From: Comamonadaceae bacterium
GTDB taxonomy: Bacteria > Pseudomonadota > Gammaproteobacteria > Burkholderiales > Burkholderiaceae_C
Assembly (NCBI GenBank): GCA_947374705.1
Contig: CANCDA010000071.1
Coordinates: forward strand, 1 to 11,620
DNA length: 11,620 bases
Reading direction: 5' to 3'
Part shown: positions 5,861 through 11,620 of the stretch, piece by piece
Layout: every line of letters starts with the position of its first letter
How positions within the stretch are numbered: the stretch's first letter is position 1
Program-made: the position numbers and the translations under genes
Notes under the pieces: model-generated
Told to the model about the DNA's origin: nothing
What the model saw: only the letters and a program-made list of their open reading frames with translations
Databases searched by the model: none

Positions 5861-6769
5861 ATGACCACCGAACGCCCCCCCACTATTGACCCCCAAGCCG
5901 CCGGCCGCTGGCAGCACCTGCCGTTGCCCCAATCCCCCTGGTTGCATGAAGAGGTGGCGCGGCGCATGCAGGAGCGGCTGGACTGGATCAAGCTTAAGCC
6001 TCAGAGCTGGGTGCATTGGGAGCCCTTGCGTGGTGGCATGCAAGCACAAGCCACCTTGCTACGGCGCTACCCGCAAGCCCAGTGTTCATGGGTGCAAGCC
6101 GTGAATGGGCAGTTGGAAACCACACTCAAAACCAGCGCAAAACACTGGTGGCAACCTGCGCGCTGGCGTGCGGAGCCCCGTCAGGCGGGTTTGCCAAAAC
6201 CGGGTGTGCAAATGGTGTGGGCCAATATGGCACTGCACATGGCCGCCGACCCGCAGGCTTTGATCAATAGCTGGAAAGACTCACTCTCGGCCGATGGGTT
6301 TTTGATGTTTTCTTGCCTGGGGCCTGACACACTGCGTGAATTGCGCAATCTCTACCAAGCCCTGGGTTGGCCAGCGCCTGCACACGAGTTCACCGACATG
6401 CACGACTGGGGTGACATGTTGGTGCAAGCCGGGTTTGCCGAACCCATCATGGATATGGAGCGTATTGAGTTGACGTTTGAGACGCCCGAGCGCCTGTTGC
6501 AGGAATTGCGGGAGCTGGGACGCAACCTGCACCCCGCGCGCTTTTCCGGCCTGCGCGGGCGGGGTTGGCGTGAGCACTTGCACCGGGCGCTGGCCGAAAA
6601 ATTGGCCGATCCGGCACAGGGCGGGCAGCTCAAGCTGACGTTTGAGGTGGTTTATGGCCACGCTTTCAAGCCCCAGCCCCGAATCGACATGAGTGCGCAA
6701 ACCGTGGTGTCACTGGACGCCATGCGCCAAGCCCTGCACGCCCCGAAAGGGCAGCCGCGCAAGCCGTGA
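5861..6769 (+). CDS. BioC-like class I methyltransferase with a degenerate SAM-binding motif
   Basis: The product has 302 residues from the ATG at 5861. An in-frame TTG at 5756 would add 35 unrelated residues. It resembles betaproteobacterial proteins annotated as BioC, the malonyl-ACP O-methyltransferase that starts pimelate synthesis for biotin. Matching segments are WLHEEVARRMQERLDWIKL (27-45), the central VWANMALHM (119-127), LSADGFLMFSCLGPDTLREL (142-161) and FTDMHDWGDMLVQAGFAEPI (177-196). Where true BioC has the glycine-rich SAM loop (VLDLGCGTG), this protein has SWVHWEPLRGGMQAQ (49-63), without the GxGxG pattern or the following acidic residue. It may bind SAM differently or have another role. 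No other bio genes are present. It sits between the divergent crotonase gene and the cox operon, 199 bases before coxB. Confidence 0.78.
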   Translation: MTTERPPTIDPQAAGRWQHLPLPQSPWLHEEVARRMQERLDWIKLKPQSWVHWEPLRGGMQAQATLLRRYPQAQCSWVQAVNGQLETTLKTSAKHWWQPARWRAEPRQAGLPKPGVQMVWANMALHMAADPQALINSWKDSLSADGFLMFSCLGPDTLRELRNLYQALGWPAPAHEFTDMHDWGDMLVQAGFAEPIMDMERIELTFETPERLLQELRELGRNLHPARFSGLRGRGWREHLHRALAEKLADPAQGGQLKLTFEVVYGHAFKPQPRIDMSAQTVVSLDAMRQALHAPKGQPRKP

Positions 6770-6799
6770 CGGAGTGAAGCGACTGGCGGTGGCTGGATT

Positions 6800-6826
6800 T
6801 TGAAGCTCGGGGCGGTGCGCTACAAT
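6800..6826 (+). promoter_or_regulatory. Candidate sigma-70 promoter of the cox operon
   Basis: TTGAAG at 6800-6805 and TACAAT at 6821-6826 are separated by 15 bases, or 16 if the -35 is taken as TTTGAA at 6799. That is slightly short of ideal, but the -10 is strong. It lies about 140 bases before coxB and is the best promoter-like pair in 6770-6968. Confidence 0.4.
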
Positions 6827-6968
6827 CAGCGGTTGCTTAACAAGGGTTTTGGCGCGGGTTTGCGGCCTCTCAATGGCTGAATGCAAGGGGTGGATTCCTC
6901 CCCGGCAGAAGACAAACGCAAGCCCCGTGGTGTAGCCGACTGTTTTGAATTAACGAGGCATAGAAAAA

Positions 6969-8144
6969 GTGAACATGATGAAGCGCATTTTTAACAAATC
7001 GGCGTCCATGCTGCTGGCAGCCAGTGCTTGGGCTGCAACAGCAGCGCATGCGGTCAATGATTTGCCCGGTGGCCCAGCGGTCAATCAGCTCAATCTGCAC
7101 CCTGCGGTGACCAAAATCGCCGAAGAGCAGGCCTGGCTGCATTGGTTCATGCTGATTGCGTGTACCGTGATTTTTGTCGCCGTGTTTGGCGTGATGTTTT
7201 ATTCCATCTGGAAGCACCGCAAGTCGGTCGGCCACAAAGCGGCCAACTTCCACGAGTCTGTCACGGTGGAGATCATCTGGACCATCGTGCCCTTCATCAT
7301 CGTGATCGCCATGGCGCTGCCTGCGACCAAGCTGTTGGTGGCCTCCAAAGACACCACCAACGCTGACCTCACTATCAAGACCACGGGTTACCAGTGGAAG
7401 TGGGGTTATGACTACCTCAACGGCGAAGGTGAAGGCATCGGTTTTGTCTCCACGCTCGATTCATCGCACCGTGAAATGTCCAACAACGGTGCCAAGGGCG
7501 TGATCCCTGACGACTACTTGTTCAAGGTGGACAACCCGCTGGTCGTGCCGGTCAACAAAAAAATCCGCATCATCACCACCGCCAATGACGTGATCCACGC
7601 CTTCATGGTGCCTGCTTTTGGTATTAAGCAAGACGCCATTCCCGGCTTTGTGCGCGACACCTGGTTCCGCGCTGAGAAGACCGGCGACTTCTACGGCCAG
7701 TGCGCTGAGTTGTGCGGTAAAGAGCACGCCTACATGCCCATCCACGTGAAGGTCGTCTCCGCTGAGGACTACACCAAGTGGGTCGAAATCGAGAAGAAAA
7801 AACTCGCTGCCAAGCAAGACGACCCAAGTAAAGTCTGGGTGCTGGACGACTTGAGCAAACGCGGCGAAAAAGTCTATGCCACTAACTGTGCTGCCTGTCA
7901 CCAGGCCAACGGTAAAGGCGCTGGCCCGATCAAGGCGCTGGATGGCTCCCCCGTGGTGCTGGATGCCGACAAGGGCGCGCAAATTGCCGTGGTGCTCAAC
8001 GGTCGTGCCAATGGTGCTATGCCCCCATGGAAGCAACTCAGCGACACCGACCTCGCCGCCGTCATCACCTACACCAAGAACAACTGGTCCAACAAGACGG
8101 GGCAGCTGGTTCAGCCCGCAGACGTCAAGTTGGCACGCCGTTAA
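6969..8144 (+). CDS. coxB: Cytochrome c oxidase subunit II with fused cytochrome c domain
   Basis: Subunit II of the aa3-type oxidase accepts electrons from cytochrome c at the CuA site and passes them to subunit I. It has 391 residues. The GTG at 6969 follows GAGG by 10 bases, and ATGs at 6975 and 6978 are alternatives. In order: signal peptide (1-28), two membrane helices (about 57-80 and 100-120), then the periplasmic CuA domain with all ligands H210, C245, E247, C249, H253 and M256 in the C-x-E-x-C-x3-H-x2-M pattern. A C-terminal cytochrome c domain has heme motif CAACH (307-311) and the likely axial M351 in GAMPPW. The fused cytochrome marks the caa3-like form common in Burkholderiales. 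It is the first gene of the cox operon, 42 bases before coxA. Confidence 0.97.
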   Translation: MNMMKRIFNKSASMLLAASAWAATAAHAVNDLPGGPAVNQLNLHPAVTKIAEEQAWLHWFMLIACTVIFVAVFGVMFYSIWKHRKSVGHKAANFHESVTVEIIWTIVPFIIVIAMALPATKLLVASKDTTNADLTIKTTGYQWKWGYDYLNGEGEGIGFVSTLDSSHREMSNNGAKGVIPDDYLFKVDNPLVVPVNKKIRIITTANDVIHAFMVPAFGIKQDAIPGFVRDTWFRAEKTGDFYGQCAELCGKEHAYMPIHVKVVSAEDYTKWVEIEKKKLAAKQDDPSKVWVLDDLSKRGEKVYATNCAACHQANGKGAGPIKALDGSPVVLDADKGAQIAVVLNGRANGAMPPWKQLSDTDLAAVITYTKNNWSNKTGQLVQPADVKLARR

Positions 8145-8186
8145 GTTCAGCGGTAAACGAATACAAGTATTGAGAAGGAAAGCACG

Positions 8187-9821
8187 ATGAGCGCCGTTTT
8201 AGACCATCACGCCCACCCTAGCAGCGATGCGGGCCATGCCCACGACGACCACCACGCCCCCACGGGCTGGCGTCGTTGGGTGTATGCGACCAACCACAAG
8301 GACATCGGCACGCTGTACCTGCTGTTCGCCTTCACCATGTTGATGATTGGCGGCGTCTTGGCGCTGTTGATTCGCGCGGAATTGTTCCAGCCCGGTCTGC
8401 AACTGGTGAACCCCGAGCTGTTCAACCAGCTCACCACCATGCACGGCCTGATCATGGTGTTTGGCGCCATCATGCCGGCCTTCGTTGGCTTTGCCAACTG
8501 GATGATCCCCCTGCAAATCGGCGCGGCTGACATGGCCTTTGCCCGCATGAACAACTTCAGCTTCTGGCTGATGATTCCTGCGGCCTTCATGCTGGTGAGT
8601 TCCTTCTTCATGCCCGGCGGCGCACCGTCGGCAGGTTGGACGCTGTATGCACCGCTGACCCTGCAAATGGGCCCCTCCATGGATGCGGGTATTTTTGCCA
8701 TGCACATCCTGGGTGCGTCATCCATCATGGGTTCCATCAACATCATCGTCACGGTGCTCAATATGCGCGCCCCCGGCATGACGCTGATGAAGATGCCCAT
8801 GTTCGCCTGGACATGGCTCATCACCGCCTACCTGCTGATCGCTGTGATGCCTGTGCTGGCCGGTGCCATTACCATGACGCTGACGGATCGCCACTTCGGT
8901 ACCACCTTCTTTAACCCCGCTGGTGGCGGTGACCCGGTGATGTACCAGCACATCTTCTGGTTCTTCGGTCACCCCGAGGTGTACATCATGATCTTGCCGG
9001 CCTTCGGCATCGTCAGCCAGATCGTGCCTGCATTTGCACGCAAGAAGTTGTTCGGCTACGCCTCCATGGTCTATGCCACCTCGTCGATTGCCATTCTGAG
9101 CTTCATCGTCTGGGCGCACCATATGTTCACCACCGGCATGCCGGTGACGGGCCAGTTGTTCTTCATGTACTCCACCATGCTGATTGCCGTGCCGACCGCT
9201 GTGAAGATATTCAACTGGATCGCCACCATGTGGAAGGGCTCCATGACGTTTGAGACGCCCATGCTGTTCGCGGTTGGCTTCATTTTCGTGTTCACCATGG
9301 GGGGCTTCACGGGTTTGATTCTGGCTATGGCCCCGATTGACATTCAGTTGCAAGACACCTACTACGTGGTGGCGCACTTCCACTACGTGCTGGTGGCGGG
9401 CTCACTGTTCGCCATGTTTGCCGGTTACTACTACTGGGCCCCCAAGTGGACGGGTGTGATGTACAGCGAGCGTCGCGGTCAGATTCACTTCTGGTGGTCG
9501 CTGATCTCCTTTAATGTCACCTTCTTCCCCATGCACTTCCTGGGCTTGGCCGGTATGCCACGTCGCTATGCCGACTACCCCATGCAGTTTGCCGACTTCA
9601 ATGCGCTGGCCTCGGTGGGTGCGTTTGCCTTCGGTACGGCTCAGCTGTACTTCTTCCTCGCTATCGTGCTGCCCGGCATGATGGGCAAGGGTGCGAAAGC
9701 ACCGCAAAAGCCTTGGGAAGCCGCTGAAGGCCTGGAGTGGGAAGTGCCATCACCCGCACCTTTCCACACCTTCGAGACGCCTCCAAAGCTGAACGCCGAC
9801 GCGAATAAAGTCATCGGCTAA
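8187..9821 (+). CDS. coxA: Cytochrome c oxidase subunit I (heme a, heme a3-CuB centre)
   Basis: The 544-residue catalytic subunit reduces O2 to water and pumps protons across the inner membrane. The ATG at 8187 follows AAGGA at 7-base spacing. All cofactor residues are visible: heme a ligands H86 and H399, heme a3 ligand H397 (AHFHYV), CuB ligands H262, H311 and H312, and the cross-linked Y266 in GHPEVYIMI. E264 in the same motif marks an A1-type oxidase. The K-channel K340 (TAVKIFNW) and D-channel D115 with N122/N123 are also present. About twelve membrane helices fit the length. The cytoplasmic N-terminus is His-rich, with seven His in the first 23 residues. The 36-residue peptide gene follows after 24 bases. 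Confidence 0.98.
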   Translation: MSAVLDHHAHPSSDAGHAHDDHHAPTGWRRWVYATNHKDIGTLYLLFAFTMLMIGGVLALLIRAELFQPGLQLVNPELFNQLTTMHGLIMVFGAIMPAFVGFANWMIPLQIGAADMAFARMNNFSFWLMIPAAFMLVSSFFMPGGAPSAGWTLYAPLTLQMGPSMDAGIFAMHILGASSIMGSINIIVTVLNMRAPGMTLMKMPMFAWTWLITAYLLIAVMPVLAGAITMTLTDRHFGTTFFNPAGGGDPVMYQHIFWFFGHPEVYIMILPAFGIVSQIVPAFARKKLFGYASMVYATSSIAILSFIVWAHHMFTTGMPVTGQLFFMYSTMLIAVPTAVKIFNWIATMWKGSMTFETPMLFAVGFIFVFTMGGFTGLILAMAPIDIQLQDTYYVVAHFHYVLVAGSLFAMFAGYYYWAPKWTGVMYSERRGQIHFWWSLISFNVTFFPMHFLGLAGMPRRYADYPMQFADFNALASVGAFAFGTAQLYFFLAIVLPGMMGKGAKAPQKPWEAAEGLEWEVPSPAPFHTFETPPKLNADANKVIG

Positions 9822-9845
9822 GTCAAGTCTACCGAGCACCGCGCC

Positions 9846-9956
9846 ATGACGCCTGAACAAAAAAAAGCCAACCGTAGAACCGGGCTGATTCTGGCGTCGG
9901 TGGCGGTGGTGTTTTTTATCGGCTTCATGGCCAAGATGATTTATCTGACGCGCTGA
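9846..9956 (+). CDS. Cytochrome oxidase small assembly protein (36 aa, single membrane helix)
   Basis: A short frame ATG-TGA encodes a peptide starting MTPEQKKANRRTGLILAS: a charged N-terminus with K/R residues, then one hydrophobic helix (about residues 13-31) ending ...MIYLTR. It lies 24 bases after coxA and stops 2 bases before the ctaG ATG, the position where betaproteobacterial cox operons carry the tiny protein annotated as a cytochrome oxidase small assembly protein. The positive-inside rule puts the N-terminus in the cytoplasm. Its mechanism is not evident from the sequence. Being short, it is easily missed, but location and composition support it. Confidence 0.8.
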   Translation: MTPEQKKANRRTGLILASVAVVFFIGFMAKMIYLTR

Positions 9957-9958
9957 CC

Positions 9959-10579
9959 ATGAGCCTGAGCCGCGAAAATCTCAAAATGATGCGCAAGCTC
10001 AGCATTGTGGCCGCGGGCATGTTTGCCTTTGGCTACGCGCTGATCCCCATCTACAAGACGATTTGCGAAGTCACGGGCATTAACATCCTGGCTTTGGGCG
10101 AGCGCGACATACCGGGGGCCAAGGCCACGATGCCTGCCAACACCCAGGTGGACACCAGCCGCACCATCACGGTCGAGTTTGACGCCAACGCCCGCGGCCC
10201 CTGGAGTTTCCAGCCGGCCCAGCGCTCGGTCAAAGTCCACCCCGGTGAAATGACCACCGTGATGTACGAGTTCCAGAACACGCAGGACCGTCGCATGTCG
10301 GCCCAGGCGATTCCCAGCTATGCGCCGCACCAAGCATCTCCCTATTTCAATAAGTTGGAGTGCTTTTGCTTTAACCAGTACACGCTGGAGCCGGGTGAAA
10401 AGAAAAGCTGGCCCGTGGTGTTTGTGATCGACCCCAAGCTGTCCAAAGACGTGGCCACTATCACCTTGTCCTACACCTTCTTTGAAGTGGGTAGCAAGAC
10501 GCCGCCTGCACCGGGCTCCACTTCGGCTGCCTTACCAGCGGTCGTGGTGACTCCTGTCTCGACGGGGGTAGGTGTATGA
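9959..10579 (+). CDS. ctaG: Cytochrome c oxidase assembly protein CtaG (Cox11), copper chaperone for CuB
   Basis: CtaG/Cox11 is a membrane-anchored periplasmic protein that inserts copper into the CuB site of subunit I. The 206 residues are the normal bacterial length. An N-terminal membrane anchor (about 13-32) is followed by C36 in YKTICEVTG, a cysteine conserved in the family. An immunoglobulin-like beta domain follows, with the Cu(I) motif CFCF at C135/C137 (KLECFCFNQYTLEPGE) and the C-terminal SYTFFEVG. The start is 2 bases after the stop of the small assembly peptide, and the end overlaps the next gene by ATGA, so translation is probably coupled. The last roughly 30 residues are an Ala/Pro/Val-rich tail of no known role. 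Confidence 0.96.
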   Translation: MSLSRENLKMMRKLSIVAAGMFAFGYALIPIYKTICEVTGINILALGERDIPGAKATMPANTQVDTSRTITVEFDANARGPWSFQPAQRSVKVHPGEMTTVMYEFQNTQDRRMSAQAIPSYAPHQASPYFNKLECFCFNQYTLEPGEKKSWPVVFVIDPKLSKDVATITLSYTFFEVGSKTPPAPGSTSAALPAVVVTPVSTGVGV

Positions 10580-10758
10580 GTATTTGGCGCACCGTATCAG
10601 CCGTGGCATGGTCATTCTTGGGGGTGAGAAAAGCCTCCGAGTTTGACAAAGACATTGCGCAGACCAGCCTCTTGCACATCATTGCCGTCGGCTTTATTGC
10701 CATAGCGGTGTTTGTGGGTGGATTGATCGTTCTGGTGAACTGGGTGGTGGCGCGCTGA
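10576..10758 (+). CDS. DUF2970 family small membrane protein
   Basis: The 60-residue protein begins MSIWRTVSAVAWSFLGVRKA and has one C-terminal membrane helix (about 33-56), the pattern of DUF2970. The ATG overlaps the ctaG stop (ATGA). The family is found at this position, between ctaG and coxC, in many betaproteobacterial cox operons, so a part in oxidase assembly is likely, but its biochemical role is unknown. The motif SFLGVRK near residues 13-19 is the recognisable conserved part. Confidence 0.85.
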   Translation: MSIWRTVSAVAWSFLGVRKASEFDKDIAQTSLLHIIAVGFIAIAVFVGGLIVLVNWVVAR

Positions 10759-10811
10759 GGCCCACGACCCGTAGAGAATTTAAAGTTTAGATTAGGAAAA
10801 ATGGAGCTGCT

Positions 10812-11620
10812 ATGAGTTCAACCACCCACGGAACCACCCCGTACTACTTTATCCCCGCGCCCTCCCGTCATCCCGCCATGGCGGCCTTGGGTCTGTTTTT
10901 TCTGTTCTTTGGCTTGGCCCAATGGATCAATGGCGCAGATTGGGGCAAGTACAGTCTGATCGTGGGCATGGCCTTGTGGCTGGGTGTGTTGTTTCAGTGG
11001 TTCAGCCAAGCCATTGGCGAGAGCGAAGGCGGTTTGTATGGTCACAAAATTGACCTGTCTTTCCGCTGGAGCATGACCTGGTTCATCTTCTCGGAAGTGA
11101 TGTTCTTCGGTGCCTTTTTCACCGCTCTGTGGTGGGCGCGCGGCCACTCTTTGCCTGCCTTGGGTAGCTTGGACAACGCCTTGCTTTGGCCCGACTTCAA
11201 AGCCGTATGGCCCACCTTGGCTGCCGGTGCTACGGGTTCTCCAGCCGGCACGATTGAGCCCTTCCAGACCATGACGCCGTTCTGGTTGCCCACCATCAAC
11301 ACCGCGTTGTTGTTGTCGTCTGGCGTTACCTTGACCATTGCGCACCATGCCTTGCAACTGGGTCAACGGAAGAAGACCATTGGCTTCATGTGGATGACGG
11401 TACTCTTGGGCGTGATTTTCCTGTTTGTGCAAGGCTATGAGTACGCCCACGCTTACAGCGAGATGAACCTTAAGCTCAGCTCAGGCATGTATGGCTCCAC
11501 TTTCTTCCTGTTGACGGGCTTTCACGGCTTCCACGTGTTCGTTGGTATGTTGATGTTGTTGTTCATCACCCTGCGTTTGCAAAAAGGCCATTTCACGGCA
11601 GAGCGTCACTTCGGTTTTGA
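10812..11620 (+). CDS. coxC: Cytochrome c oxidase subunit III, 3' end outside window
   Basis: The frame is open to the window edge and gives 269 residues. Only about 20-25 C-terminal residues should be missing. The ATG at 10812 is preceded by GGAG with 5-base spacing. The protein begins MSSTTHGTTPYYFIPAPSRH and has helices typical of COX3, including SMTWFIFSEVMFFGAFFTA with the conserved Glu, FLFVQGYEYAHAY and TGFHGFHVFVGMLML. Subunit III stabilises the catalytic core and sustains proton uptake over many turnovers. It lies 53 bases after the DUF2970 gene and belongs to the same operon. Confidence 0.96.
   Translation, partial: MSSTTHGTTPYYFIPAPSRHPAMAALGLFFLFFGLAQWINGADWGKYSLIVGMALWLGVLFQWFSQAIGESEGGLYGHKIDLSFRWSMTWFIFSEVMFFGAFFTALWWARGHSLPALGSLDNALLWPDFKAVWPTLAAGATGSPAGTIEPFQTMTPFWLPTINTALLLSSGVTLTIAHHALQLGQRKKTIGFMWMTVLLGVIFLFVQGYEYAHAYSEMNLKLSSGMYGSTFFLLTGFHGFHVFVGMLMLLFITLRLQKGHFTAERHFGF

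Noticed and set aside
5479..5991. Minus-strand open frame across the crotonase/BioC intergenic region
   Set aside because: It overlaps both real genes, has no ribosome-binding site and no family similarity.
7461..8036. Antisense open frame inside coxB
   Set aside because: coxB shows every CuA and heme residue in the other frame. The antisense product has no recognisable domain.
8718..9383. Long antisense open frame inside coxA
   Set aside because: It is opposite a fully conserved coxA, rich in His/Gly/Arg as expected from the reverse of that codon pattern, and has no family features.
10801..10815. Four-codon mini-ORF overlapping the coxC start
   Set aside because: Its ATG overlaps the GGAG that serves coxC and has no ribosome site of its own. 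Probably chance.
1..11620. CRISPR array, tRNA/rRNA genes, phage or defence-system genes
   Set aside because: No regularly spaced repeats, cloverleaf or rRNA sequence, and no defence-type protein apart from the toxin-antitoxin pieces described.

Overview
The window reads as chromosome from a betaproteobacterium of the order Burkholderiales, most likely Comamonadaceae (Rhodoferax/Polaromonas-like). The basis is the cox gene order with its small assembly-protein ORF and DUF2970 gene, the BioC-like methyltransferase with a degenerate SAM motif, and the general protein style. The genus is an inference, since no rRNA or other marker is present.

Layout. Positions 1-105 hold the 3' end of a BrnA-type antitoxin gene. 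A gap follows that contains two inverted repeats. Next, on the minus strand, is an intact PIN-domain toxin gene (vapC-like, 268-648) with no antitoxin. It abuts a complete IS1380-family insertion sequence (649-2365) with 17-bp terminal inverted repeats and one transposase gene. The IS ends at the base next to the vapC start codon, so the end of the IS supplies the toxin's Shine-Dalgarno sequence.

Positions 2413-3594 carry a minus-strand, tightly spaced three-gene cluster that looks like the worn remains of a periplasmic copper-handling operon. In order of transcription it holds a small Cys/His/Met-rich protein, an 85-codon vestige of a TolC/CusC-type outer-membrane factor, and a cupredoxin whose C-terminus keeps only the two edges of a CusF-like domain. 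A LuxR-type regulator (3693-4781) is divergent from it, with an imperfect inverted repeat between them. A crotonase-fold enoyl-CoA hydratase/isomerase gene (4803-5582, minus) converges on the regulator and is divergent from a BioC-like methyltransferase gene (5861-6769).

Positions 6969-11620 are the conserved core of an aa3-type cytochrome c oxidase operon: coxB (subunit II with a fused cytochrome c domain), coxA, a 36-residue membrane peptide, ctaG (Cox11 copper chaperone), a DUF2970 gene and the start of coxC, which runs off the window. Subunits I-III form the proton-pumping oxidase. CtaG delivers copper to CuB in subunit I.

I found no CRISPR array, tRNA, rRNA or clear new defence system. 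The most interesting material is the IS/vapC junction and the paired internal deletions in the copper cluster.
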